Below, in pieces: positions 1-6,673 of a stretch of DNA of 7,336 bases. Under the pieces are notes generated by a model that saw nothing but the letters and a program-made list of their open reading frames with translations, ran no database searches and had not been told where the DNA came from. This DNA is from Verrucomicrobiota bacterium. GTDB lineage: Bacteria; Verrucomicrobiota; Verrucomicrobiia; Chthoniobacterales; UBA10450. The first letter of the stretch is position 1, and every line of letters begins with the position of its first letter. The position numbers were made by a program, and so were the translations under genes. The stretch covers positions 1 to 7,336 of the forward strand of contig QHMQ01000050.1 in assembly GCA_003217835.1 (NCBI GenBank). Direction: 5' to 3'.

Positions 1-721
1 GGTCCGTCACTGTCCCGGAAATCATCAGTGGAACTTTCTTTCCGATTTGTTCAAAGACCTCCGCGATGGCAAAGAGCGCGGCTTTGGCGTTGAGCGTGTC
101 GAAGATGGTTTCGACCAGCAAAAGATCGACGTCTCCTTTGAGCAAGGCCTTGGCCTGATCGAAATAAGTCTGTTTGAGTTGATCGAACGACACGGCGCGG
201 AATGCGGGATCGTTTACATCTGGCGACATCGACGCCGCCACGGGAAGGGGTCCCATCGATCCAGCAACAAACCGGCGAGTTCCGGTTTGATCGGCAACAC
301 GATCCGCTGCGCCCCGCGCCATTTTAGCCGCCGCCAGGTTCATCTCGTGCACGAGCGCGCGGAGATCGACATCGTCCACCACGCGCTGGAAGAAATCCTG
401 GTTCTTGCGGCCGGCAGGCGGTTCTCCGGCAAAGAGGAAATCGTGCAACCCGATCGTCGTGGCGCTGAATGTGTTGGTCTCAATGATATCGGCGCCGGCT
501 TCGAGGTACCGCGCGTGGATTTCCTCAACGATCTGCGGCTTCGTCAGAAGAAGAAGCTCGAGGCTGCCTTTGAGATCCTTGCCTTTCCAATCGCGAAATC
601 GTTTTCCTCGATAATCTTGCTCCGATAATTTATAGCGCTGGATCATCGTGCCCATGGCGCCGTCAAGCACGACGATGCGTTGGCGCATGAGCGCGTCCAG
701 AGGATGAAGATCGGTCGCCAT
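1..721 (-). CDS. metH: Methionine synthase, cobalamin-dependent, N-terminal part (runs off window)
   Basis: This is the first 240 codons of B12-dependent methionine synthase, a cytosolic enzyme that moves a methyl group from methyltetrahydrofolate via cobalamin to homocysteine. I translated the minus strand from the ATG at 721; the frame stays open to the window edge. The visible part is the homocysteine-binding TIM barrel: DGAMGTMIQ (residues 20-28), EQDYRGKRF (34-42), AGADIIETNTF (75-85), GSMGPLP (154-160), SMSPDVNDPAF (164-174) and ETIFDTLNAKAA (204-215) match the family closely. An insert with EPPAGRKNQDFF (100-111) resembles homologues I associate with Verrucomicrobiota. The zinc-binding cysteines and the folate, B12 and reactivation domains would lie beyond base 1, so full length cannot be judged. 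No clear Shine-Dalgarno precedes the ATG, but the conserved start of the barrel shortly after it supports this start. Betaine- or cobalamin-independent enzymes do not share this motif set. Confidence 0.95.
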   Translation of the reverse strand, partial: MATDLHPLDALMRQRIVVLDGAMGTMIQRYKLSEQDYRGKRFRDWKGKDLKGSLELLLLTKPQIVEEIHARYLEAGADIIETNTFSATTIGLHDFLFAGEPPAGRKNQDFFQRVVDDVDLRALVHEMNLAAAKMARGAADRVADQTGTRRFVAGSMGPLPVAASMSPDVNDPAFRAVSFDQLKQTYFDQAKALLKGDVDLLLVETIFDTLNAKAALFAIAEVFEQIGKKVPLMISGTVTD

Positions 722-771
722 TAGTGTCGGGAACTAAACGGCGTTTGCGTCGGTGATCAAGAAACAAATTG

Positions 772-787
772 ACGCATCATGATGCGT
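772..787. promoter_or_regulatory. Perfect 16-bp palindrome, possible operator for metH
   Basis: ACGCATCATGATGCGT reads identically on both strands with no spacer. It lies about 50 bp upstream of the metH ATG, within the expected promoter zone, so a dimeric repressor site is plausible. It does not match the MetJ box AGACGTCT that I know from enterobacteria. A 16-bp exact palindrome is expected by chance in roughly one window in ten of this size, so the regulatory reading is an inference. Confidence 0.35.
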
Positions 788-841
788 AGATGTGTTTTGA
801 GGCCAACCTCTTGCTCATGCTCCGTCTCTTACTCCTATTCG

Positions 842-891
842 GAATGAAACAAGACGCGACCAATGACGAAGCCCGAATGATGAATGACGAA
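842..891. repeat. Degenerate short repeat of AATGACGAA type
   Basis: AATGACGAA occurs exactly twice (862-870 and 883-891), with related GAATGA units at 842-847 and 875-880. The stretch is low-complexity and non-coding in appearance, sitting between the hypothetical gene and metH. It looks like a remnant of a dispersed intergenic repeat; only one small cluster is present in this window, so its family status is unproven. Confidence 0.4.
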
Positions 892-933
892 TTGCCTCCG
901 ATAGCGCGGCGGAAACGAAGTTGTAGAGGCGAT

Positions 934-1323
934 CTAGAAATCGTTCGGTGACCGCAACGTGTCGAGGAATGACGTGCCTTGAGTTCGCAGTTTTTCCTCG
1001 AGGTCTTTCGTGCAATCACAGTCGCAGCAGGCCCACGGTTCTGCCCCATTCTCGTGACGGCAATTGCGGCGGGAGTGCGCCTCTTTCACGCTCATCAGTT
1101 CGAAATACTCTTCCCAGTACGGACGCTCTTCCGCGAGCGGCGGATCGCAAAAGCAAGTCTCGACCCAGGTCGCAACTCTGAAATTGTCCACCCGCGCCTG
1201 CTCCATGTTGTGCAGGTACTCGTCGCCGGCGATTGAACCGCGGCCAAGTGCGCGCTCATCAATCGCCTGTACGAGAGCGCGTTCTCTGCCGGATCTCACA
1301 GCAGCTTTCACAAGATAACGCAT
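934..1323 (-). CDS. Cys-rich conserved-type protein of unknown function
   Basis: This gene encodes 129 residues from an ATG at 1323 to a TAG at 934. I cannot assign a function. The protein looks soluble, with no signal peptide or membrane segment. The N-terminal half carries RALVQAIDERALGRGSIAGDEYLHNM (excerpt ALGRGSIAGDEY, residues 25-36), then ETCFCDPPLAEERPYWEEYF (excerpt CFCDPPLAEERPYWEE, 57-72), and a cysteine cluster WACCDCDC (97-104). The seven cysteines are at 57, 59, 88, 99, 100, 102 and 104, a spacing that could bind a metal, though this is inference. The composition and motif-like blocks resemble a small uncharacterised family seen in soil bacteria, from memory only. An AGGTGA sequence about 12 bases upstream of the ATG is the best Shine-Dalgarno candidate in the window. 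It is 212 bp upstream of metH on the same strand and divergent from the MFS gene. Confidence 0.8.
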   Translation of the reverse strand: MRYLVKAAVRSGRERALVQAIDERALGRGSIAGDEYLHNMEQARVDNFRVATWVETCFCDPPLAEERPYWEEYFELMSVKEAHSRRNCRHENGAEPWACCDCDCTKDLEEKLRTQGTSFLDTLRSPNDF

Positions 1324-1465
1324 CGCTTACATTATCACCTAACCCGGTCAGAGACACGTTCGAAAGTGGACGGTTGATTCGCTCGTTCCCCTTTAGCTGA
1401 GGACACTTTGATAATCTGCGCATTCCGCGCTTTGCAATTATTTGATCGACAACTAAATCAGAGGC
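1324..1465. other. Divergent intergenic region, hypothetical gene / MFS gene
   Basis: This 142-bp gap separates two divergent genes and should contain both promoters. On the plus strand TTGCAA (1432-1437) and TAAATC (1454-1459), 16 bp apart, are a weak sigma-70-like pair, but they would place the transcription start almost on the GTG start codon. I see no inverted repeat or known RNA element. Confidence 0.45.
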
Positions 1466-2698
1466 GTGGAAGCGATCCGGCTCTTCAAATTGCTCAACCG
1501 GGATCAACGCAATACGTTTGTCGCTTGCTTTCTGGGATGGGCGTTGGACGCCTTCGATTTTTTTCTCCTCACGTTTGTGATCGCGGCGATGGCGCACGAT
1601 TTCGGCACGAGCATCGCCAAGCTCAGTTACGCCATTACCTTGACTCTGGCGATGCGCCCGGTTGGGGCATTCATTTTCGGGCTGCTGGGCGATCGATTCG
1701 GACGGCGGATCCCGCTCATGATCGACATCATTTTTTACTCGGCCATGGAATTGCTCACGGCATTTTCGCCGAATTACACCTGGCTGCTGATTTTTCGCGC
1801 GCTTTACGGGATCGGCATGGGCGGAGAATGGGGCCTGGGCGCATCCCTGGCGATGGAAACTTTACCGACGGCAGCGCGCGGGTTGTTCTCGGGGATTTTG
1901 CAGCAGGGCTATGCCTTTGGTTATCTGTTGGCAGCAGTCGTTTACTGGGCGGTGTTTCCGTTCTTCGGCTGGCGCGGCCTGTTCGTGGCGGGTGTAGTGC
2001 CGGCATTCCTTGTCATTTTCATCCGTGCACGTGTGCCGGAATCACCAGCATGGCTTCGTCGGCGCACCGCGCCGGCTGATTTTTGGAAAAACGTGCTGAC
2101 CGTCGTGAGGCGGCACTGGGCTCTTTTTCTTTACGTGATCCTCTTGATGACAGCGTTCAACGCCATGTCACACGGGACCCAGGACATGTATCAAACTTTC
2201 CTCGGCGAACAACGGCACTACGGCGTTACACAAAAGGCAGCGACCGGGATCATTTATGCCTTTGGCGCGATCTGCGGCGGAACGCTTGTCGGTCATCTCT
2301 CGCAAAAATGGGGCCGGCGTCGCGCGATCATTTTGGCAGCGGTTTTCGGAATCATCCTGATCCCTGCCTGGGTCTTTTCGCCCAGTTTTTCCCTGTTGGT
2401 GATCGGCGGATTTGCCATGCAATTCATGGTGCAAGGCGCTTGGGGGATTGTGCCGGTGCATTTGAATGAGCTTTCACCGGGCGAGCTGCGGGGAACTTTC
2501 CCGGGGTTTGCTTATCAGCTCGGTAATTTACTTGCCGCGAATACAGCCGTGGTGGAGGCACGACTGGCCGACCATTTTCGTGACGCGAGCGGGCATCCGG
2601 ATTATGCGAAAGCGCTGGCTTTTTTTGCGCTCATCATTTTTGTGGCGCTGATCGTGCTGGCCGCGATCGGGCGTGAAGAGCGCGGCAAAGAATTCTAA
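1466..2698 (+). CDS. MFS carboxylate/sialate-type proton symporter
   Basis: This 410-residue inner-membrane protein has the length and layout of a 12-helix major facilitator. Key features are GWALDAFDFF in helix 1 (residues 24-33), the motif A loop GDRFGRR between helices 2 and 3 (75-81), RALYGIGMGGEWGLG in helix 4 (111-125), RVPESPAW at the end of the first half (189-196), a second motif A copy around GHLSQKWGRRR (276-286), and NELSPGELRGT (334-344). GMGGEWG with LDAFDF is typical of the sialate:H+ symporter family, which includes NanT and JEN-type lactate carriers, so a proton-coupled organic acid is the likely substrate; the exact one cannot be read. The start is a GTG at 1466; no earlier in-frame start with conserved sequence is apparent, and the AGAGG just before it is too close for a good Shine-Dalgarno. 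Its TAA overlaps the stop codon of the convergent amidase gene. Confidence 0.88.
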   Translation: MEAIRLFKLLNRDQRNTFVACFLGWALDAFDFFLLTFVIAAMAHDFGTSIAKLSYAITLTLAMRPVGAFIFGLLGDRFGRRIPLMIDIIFYSAMELLTAFSPNYTWLLIFRALYGIGMGGEWGLGASLAMETLPTAARGLFSGILQQGYAFGYLLAAVVYWAVFPFFGWRGLFVAGVVPAFLVIFIRARVPESPAWLRRRTAPADFWKNVLTVVRRHWALFLYVILLMTAFNAMSHGTQDMYQTFLGEQRHYGVTQKAATGIIYAFGAICGGTLVGHLSQKWGRRRAIILAAVFGIILIPAWVFSPSFSLLVIGGFAMQFMVQGAWGIVPVHLNELSPGELRGTFPGFAYQLGNLLAANTAVVEARLADHFRDASGHPDYAKALAFFALIIFVALIVLAAIGREERGKEF

Positions 2699-3417
2699 TG
2701 ATGGGGAGCGGCCGGCGCCGGTCCTTGGCCGGTGCTCGCCGGTTGCGGCTGCGCGGCGGCTACTTGGGGAGAGGCGTGATACACACCGGGCCCGTAGCGT
2801 TGTTCGACAATTGCTTCTGCGATTCTCTCCGACAGCAGTTCGCGATATTCGGCGTCGCGCGCCTGGTTGCCCTCGGATCGATTGCTCAAAAATCCGCACT
2901 CCACCAGAACGGCCGGATAGTAAGCGAGGCGCAGGACGCGGAAATTCGCTGTGTGCACGCCCCGATTCATCGAGTGCGGGATCGTCATCAGCTTCGATTG
3001 GATCCGATTCGCCAGCTCGGATGAATCGCCCGAATGATAGTAAGTTTCGAAGCCGTGAACGCCGCGCCGGCGTGAATCGTTGAAATGAATGCTGACAAAA
3101 ATGGCATTTTTCTGCGAATTCTCGATGGCAACGCGTTGATCCAACGGAATAAAAACGTCTGTGGATCGCGTCATCACGGTTTTTAATTCCGATTCGCGCA
3201 AATTGCGATCGAGACGTTGGGCCACGTCAAGAGCAACCACCTTCTCCGGCGGACCGTAACGGCGATATGCGCCGTTATCTTTGCCGCCGTGTCCTGCGTC
3301 CACCACCACCGTCGTAAAAGTCTTGCTCGTATTTTTCGCCACTTTGGGCGCGGTCGCGCAAGCAGCTAACAGAGCCAGGAGACCGATGGCAAGAGTGCGG
3401 CTGATCAGGCGCGGCAT
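2695..3417 (-). CDS. N-acetylmuramoyl-L-alanine amidase (Amidase_3), lipoprotein
   Basis: This enzyme cleaves the amide bond between MurNAc and the stem peptide of peptidoglycan. The zinc-dependent Amidase_3 fold is shown by DAGHGGKD (residues 40-47, zinc ligand H43), E58 in PPEKV, SIHFND (109-114, H111) and the catalytic glutamate E173 in VLVECGFLSNR. I chose the ATG at 3417 (240 residues) because it opens directly into a lipoprotein signal peptide, MPRLISRTLAIGLLALLAAC, with lipobox LAAC and Cys20. A TTG at 3468 would add 17 residues before the signal peptide and is less likely. The lipid anchor suggests membrane attachment facing the periplasm. The C-terminal tail after residue 215 is rich in Pro, Ala and Gln and probably unstructured. 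No AMIN or LysM/SPOR domain is visible, so it is a compact AmiA/CwlD-like form. It is convergent with the MFS gene and divergent from the deacetylase. Confidence 0.93.
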   Translation of the reverse strand: MPRLISRTLAIGLLALLAACATAPKVAKNTSKTFTTVVVDAGHGGKDNGAYRRYGPPEKVVALDVAQRLDRNLRESELKTVMTRSTDVFIPLDQRVAIENSQKNAIFVSIHFNDSRRRGVHGFETYYHSGDSSELANRIQSKLMTIPHSMNRGVHTANFRVLRLAYYPAVLVECGFLSNRSEGNQARDAEYRELLSERIAEAIVEQRYGPGVYHASPQVAAAQPQPASTGQGPAPAAPHH

Positions 3418-3577
3418 CCGAAACAAATACCGAAAAGCTCTTCTCGAGCAAAAGTTTTCGGTTGGCAAACTCAGACGTCGCGTTTTGATTCAATCCGCCA
3501 CCGATTTATTTTCCGGCGATCACATACAAAAAGCACTTGTTTTTTATGTCGCTGCACTTAAAGGCCTTTACCAATTT
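3418..3577. other. Divergent intergenic region, amidase / deacetylase
   Basis: This 160-bp AT-richer gap should hold both promoters of the two envelope-enzyme genes. It contains a 12-bp perfect palindrome, TAAAGGCCTTTA (3559-3570), seven bases before the deacetylase ATG. I found no clear pair of sigma-70 hexamers with good spacing on either strand and no terminator. Confidence 0.5.
3559..3570. promoter_or_regulatory. 12-bp palindrome at the deacetylase start
   Basis: TAAAGGCCTTTA is a perfect palindrome ending seven bases before the ATG at 3578. Its AAAGG could serve as a poor Shine-Dalgarno, but the spacing of about 13 is long. It may equally be an operator or chance, since a 12-bp palindrome is expected once or twice in a window of this size. 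Confidence 0.2.
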
Positions 3578-4894
3578 ATGACGATCCGATTAGCGATTCT
3601 ACCTTTGCTCCTGGCGTTGAATTTTTCAATGTGCCAGAAACATCCAAGTCCGACCACGAGTTCCGAGCCGGTGAGTTCGTCGCCAGCATCGGCCGGCGAG
3701 ACCGCCGGCGGCAGCCCGGGACCAGGTGTGGCGGGTGCGGCGTCGTCCCCGAAAATCGCCAAAGCCGTTGTCGATCAAACGGCACAGACGCTCATCTTTT
3801 GTTATCATCGCTTGGTCGACAAAATTCGCTATCCGGGGACCGAGATCACACCGGCCGATTTCGAGGCGCAGATGAAACAACTCAAGGATGCGGGTATCAC
3901 CGTAATCAGCATGCAAGATTTGTTGGCGTGGCGGCGTGGCGAAAAAAATATACCGCCGCGATGCGCGGTTATTAGTTTCGATGATGGCTGGAAATCTCAA
4001 TACGAGGTCGGGTGGCCGATCATGAAAAAATTTGGCTACCCGTTCACGATGTTCATTTATACCGAAGGCGTACGGGGGGGTAGCTTGGGTGGCGGAGAGG
4101 CGATCACGTGGGAACAGCTTGCCGACATGCGTGACAACGGAGTCGATATCGAAGCGCATACTGCGACGCACCAAGACTTGCGCGAAGGGCATAATATAAT
4201 GCTGGCTGCTCCCGGCGGGAAGAAGACCAGAACGAAATTGACCGGACCAGCGTACGAGCAATGGGTCCATAACGAAGTTGTCGGCAGCAAGGAACTGCTC
4301 GAGCAGCGGCTCGGGATCAAAGTGAATTGTTTCGCCGTTCCCTTCGGCAATTATAACGAGCACGTCAAAGAACTTGCGCGAAATGCCGGTTACGAAGCGA
4401 TGTTTACCGTTTACGGTCAGCCGATCACCTTTACGTCTCCGCTCGATTCGCTTGGTCGCTATGCAATTGAAGCGAACAAGCCGAAAGTATTCGTTGACGC
4501 GGTCAAGATGATCGGCACATCCAGTGGTGGGGCAGCCGCGGTTGCTGAAGTCGGCGCGGCTGATCTTTCGACCCAACCGGCGGATGGCAGCACCGTCCGG
4601 ACGGCGCTCCCGCTCATCAAAGCGAACCTCGGCCGCGTCGGCGGAATCGAGCCCGGCAGCGTGCAAATGCGCGTCAGCGGACTCGGCGCCGTTCCCGTTA
4701 GTTACGATCCGAAAACCGGCACCGTTTCATATCAAGTGACGCAAAAATTGCGCGGAAACTCTTGCACGGTGATTGTCAGCGCAAAATCGGAAGGCAAAAA
4801 AGTCGAGGCGCACTGGACTTTCGGGATCGACGCGGCGGCCGTGGCTGCACCGGTGTCTGCGGCGGCAAGAGCAACGCCAACTCCGAAGAAGTGA
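3578..4894 (+). CDS. Secreted polysaccharide deacetylase (NodB domain) with Ig-like C-terminus
   Basis: This 438-residue exported protein contains a carbohydrate esterase family 4 / NodB domain that removes acetyl groups from N-acetylated sugars in peptidoglycan or exopolysaccharide. An N-terminal hydrophobic segment (residues 3-18) looks like a signal peptide; Cys19 follows it, but FSMC is a poor lipobox. A Ser/Pro/Gly/Ala-rich linker spans about 24-58. The catalytic domain shows CYHRLV (75-80), SFDDGW (133-138, with D135 and D136), EAHTATH (192-198, metal ligands H194 and H198) and FAVPFGNYN (252-260). Between the last two motifs is a roughly 50-residue insert. Residues 330-417 (PADGSTV, SVQMRVSGLG, HWTFGID) resemble a bacterial Ig-like beta domain, perhaps for substrate or surface binding. 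The open frame extends upstream to 3281, but that part is antisense to the amidase, so I chose the ATG at 3578, which begins the signal peptide. The substrate is not determinable. Confidence 0.88.
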   Translation: MTIRLAILPLLLALNFSMCQKHPSPTTSSEPVSSSPASAGETAGGSPGPGVAGAASSPKIAKAVVDQTAQTLIFCYHRLVDKIRYPGTEITPADFEAQMKQLKDAGITVISMQDLLAWRRGEKNIPPRCAVISFDDGWKSQYEVGWPIMKKFGYPFTMFIYTEGVRGGSLGGGEAITWEQLADMRDNGVDIEAHTATHQDLREGHNIMLAAPGGKKTRTKLTGPAYEQWVHNEVVGSKELLEQRLGIKVNCFAVPFGNYNEHVKELARNAGYEAMFTVYGQPITFTSPLDSLGRYAIEANKPKVFVDAVKMIGTSSGGAAAVAEVGAADLSTQPADGSTVRTALPLIKANLGRVGGIEPGSVQMRVSGLGAVPVSYDPKTGTVSYQVTQKLRGNSCTVIVSAKSEGKKVEAHWTFGIDAAAVAAPVSAAARATPTPKK

Positions 4895-4978
4895 GGTGGA
4901 TCGAGCGCTCCGCGCATGGTGCGCGTAGCGGCGAAGCTCGATTATTTTAGCATCGCCCGCGGAGCGGCCGATCCACCT
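4894..4978. repeat. Imperfect 21-bp inverted repeat, possible terminator or dispersed element
   Basis: The left arm (4894-4914) starts AGGTGGATCG and the right arm (4958-4978) ends CGATCCACCT; 19 of 21 positions pair around a 43-base loop. A smaller hairpin, GCGCA-TGG-TGCGC (4912-4924), overlaps the left arm and could compete with it. The left arm begins on the last base of the deacetylase stop codon. Four T residues (4978-4981) follow the right arm, so it might act as a weak intrinsic terminator separating the deacetylase from ffh. The long, GC-rich arms and structured loop look more like a mobile or REP-type intergenic palindrome. No second copy is in the window. Confidence 0.65.
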
Positions 4979-5010
4979 TTTCGTCAAACGCAGCGTGTTT
5001 TTCTACCATT

Positions 5011-6330
5011 ATGTTTTCACAACTCGGCGATAAGCTTCAGGACATTTTCAAAGAACTGCGTGGCCACGGCACGATCAGCGAAACGAACATCGACGCCGCG
5101 CTGCGCCACGTTCGCTTGGCTTTACTGGAGGCTGATGTCGATTTTCAAGTCGCAAAGAAATTCATTGGCCGCGTGAGGGAAAAAGCGCTCGGGGAAGCGG
5201 TCGTTCGCAGCATCACCCCGGGGCAGCAAATCGTAAAAATTTTCCATGATGAGCTGACCGCTTTGCTCGGAAGCGACGCTGCGCCACTCAATCTCGACAA
5301 CCCGGGCCGGATTTTGATTGTAGGACTCAACGGTTCTGGCAAAACCACTTCGTCCGCTAAGCTGGCGCACATTTTGAAGAAACAAGGCCGTAATCCGGTT
5401 TTGGTCGCTTGCGATTTGCAGCGCCCGGCGGCGATTGAGCAGCTGGCGACGCTCGGAAAACAAATCGACGTCCCGGTGTTTACTCCCGATCCGAACGAGA
5501 AGAACGTCCAGCGCGCGGCTGCCGCTGCTCTCGGATGGCAAGATCGACAGACAGCTCAGGTCGAGATCTTCGATACCGCTGGTCGGCAGGAAATCGATGA
5601 AGCGCTGATTCAGGAATTGAAAGCGCTCAAAGATTTTCTGCAACCGCAGGAAACTTTGCTCGTTGTCGATGCGGCAACCGGCCAGCAAGCAGTCAGCGTT
5701 GCAACTCATTTCAACGACGCTCTAGACCTCACCGGAATCATTTTGACAAAGCTCGATGGCGACGCACGCGGCGGTGCGGCATTATCGATGCGCGAAGTGA
5801 CGCGTCGGCCAATCAAATTCGCCGGCACCGGCGAGAAGCTCGATCAATTTGAGGTCTTCATTCCTGAGCGGCTCGCCGGCCGGATTCTGGGAATGGGCGA
5901 CGTGGTTGGTCTGGTCGAAAAAGCGGCCGAAGCGGTCGATGAAGAGGAAGCCGCCCGAATGGAGCGCAAGCTGCGCACAGCTTCGTTCGATTTTAATGAT
6001 TTCCTGGCGCAGTTTAAAATGATGCGCAAAATGGGGCCGCTGGAGAATATTCTTGGCATGCTGCCCGGTATGAGTAACGTGCAGGGCCTCTCAGTTGACG
6101 AGAAGCAGCTCAAGCGCACGGAGGCGATTGTGCTTTCGATGACGAGCGAAGAGCGGACGCGTCCCGATATTCTAAATGCGCGGCGGCGTCAGCGCATCGC
6201 ACGTGGTAGCGGCAGCACGGTAACAGAGGTGAACGAATTGCTGCGGCGCTTCGGTCAGATGCGGAAGATGATGAAGAGCGCGGGCAAAATGAAAAAAATG
6301 ATGGCGCAGATGGCGCGAATGAAAACTTAA
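5011..6330 (+). CDS. ffh: Signal recognition particle GTPase Ffh (SRP54)
   Basis: Ffh binds 4.5S RNA and the signal sequences of nascent membrane and exported proteins, then docks the ribosome on FtsY at the inner membrane through paired GTP hydrolysis. The 439 residues match the family length. Domain order is the helical N domain (1-90), the G domain (about 98-295) with P-loop GLNGSGKTT (105-113), CDLQRPAA (134-141), DTAGR (188-192), [10 protein letters not shown] (246-255) and GTGEKLDQF (272-280), and then the methionine-rich M domain (about 320-439). In the M domain [19 protein letters not shown] (excerpt, 393-411) is the SRP RNA-binding helix-turn-helix. Asn107 replaces the more usual Gln in the P-loop, a mild substitution. 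The ATG start fits the usual MF-x-x-L-x-x-x-L beginning; no Shine-Dalgarno is evident. The TAA lies one base before rpsP, so the two are surely co-transcribed. Confidence 0.97.
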   Translation: MFSQLGDKLQDIFKELRGHGTISETNIDAALRHVRLALLEADVDFQVAKKFIGRVREKALGEAVVRSITPGQQIVKIFHDELTALLGSDAAPLNLDNPGRILIVGLNGSGKTTSSAKLAHILKKQGRNPVLVACDLQRPAAIEQLATLGKQIDVPVFTPDPNEKNVQRAAAAALGWQDRQTAQVEIFDTAGRQEIDEALIQELKALKDFLQPQETLLVVDAATGQQAVSVATHFNDALDLTGIILTKLDGDARGGAALSMREVTRRPIKFAGTGEKLDQFEVFIPERLAGRILGMGDVVGLVEKAAEAVDEEEAARMERKLRTASFDFNDFLAQFKMMRKMGPLENILGMLPGMSNVQGLSVDEKQLKRTEAIVLSMTSEERTRPDILNARRRQRIARGSGSTVTEVNELLRRFGQMRKMMKSAGKMKKMMAQMARMKT

Positions 6331-6331
6331 C

Positions 6332-6673
6332 ATGGCAGTTTCAATCAGATTACGCAGAGAAGGAGCGAAGAATCGCCCGTATTACAAGGTGGTGGTGGCC
6401 GACAGTCGCAGCCCGCGCGAGGGCAGATTCATCGAGATCATTGGCACTTATGATCCCAAGAAACCAGGTCACAACAGTACGTTGAAAGTGGATCGTGCGG
6501 AATATTGGATCGGTCGCGGCGCTCAGCCGTCGGACACGGTGCGAAGCTTGATCAAGAAAAATAAGAAACAAGCCGCGCCTGCACCGGCCGCGGCGGCGCC
6601 GACACCTGCGGAACCAGAGCCCGCTCCCGTCGCTCCTCCCGATACAGCGGCAGCCACGCCTGAAGCGACGTGA
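6332..6673 (+). CDS. rpsP: 30S ribosomal protein bS16 with extended tail
   Basis: bS16 is a primary assembly protein of the 30S subunit that binds 16S rRNA. The core of about 78 residues is canonical: [20 protein letters not shown] at the start, [18 protein letters not shown] (21-38), TYDPKKPG (39-46), and [19 protein letters not shown] (excerpt, 55-73). Residues 80-113 are an added Ala/Pro/Glu tail of low complexity, making the protein longer than the 80-90 residues typical of bS16. The start codon is one base after the ffh stop, with no Shine-Dalgarno, so translation probably depends on coupling to ffh. The stop codon TGA overlaps the GTG start of khpA by four bases. Confidence 0.97.
   Translation: MAVSIRLRREGAKNRPYYKVVVADSRSPREGRFIEIIGTYDPKKPGHNSTLKVDRAEYWIGRGAQPSDTVRSLIKKNKKQAAPAPAAAAPTPAEPEPAPVAPPDTAAATPEAT

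Larger units (their letters stand above)
722..933. other. Intergenic region upstream of metH
   Basis: This 212-bp gap lies between the hypothetical gene ending at 934 and metH, both on the minus strand, so it should hold the metH promoter. It contains a perfect 16-bp palindrome (772-787) and a degenerate AATGACGAA repeat (842-891). I looked for a B12 box (AGCCAGGAGACC-like) and for an SAM or SAH riboswitch core on the minus strand and saw none. Short reading frames crossing it show no recognisable protein. Confidence 0.6.

Noticed and set aside
47..628. Plus-strand open frame of 193 codons in the metH region
   Set aside because: The minus frame is an unambiguous MetH; the plus frame has no family resemblance.
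722..933. SAM, SAH or cobalamin riboswitch upstream of metH
   Set aside because: No conserved core motif of these aptamers was recognisable on the minus strand.
1432..1459. TTGCAA-16-TAAATC promoter for the MFS gene
   Set aside because: The hexamers are weak and the predicted transcription start would coincide with the GTG start codon; recorded only as a comment on the gap.
3373..3384. AGCCAGGAGACC on the plus strand, matching the B12 box of cobalamin riboswitches
   Set aside because: It lies antisense within the amidase signal-peptide codons (leucine/alanine-rich), the rest of the aptamer would fall inside conserved amidase coding sequence, and the downstream gene has no link to cobalamin.
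3418..3468. TTG start giving a 257-residue amidase
   Set aside because: It would put 17 residues before a textbook lipoprotein signal peptide that begins at the ATG at 3417.
3281..3577. Upstream in-frame extension of the deacetylase by 99 codons
   Set aside because: It is antisense to the amidase gene's start, encodes no recognisable domain, and would bury the signal peptide inside the protein.
3626..4666. Long minus-strand open frame of 346 codons opposite the deacetylase
   Set aside because: It is a shadow of a GC-rich gene: its composition is Arg-rich and motif-free, while the plus frame has all NodB motifs.
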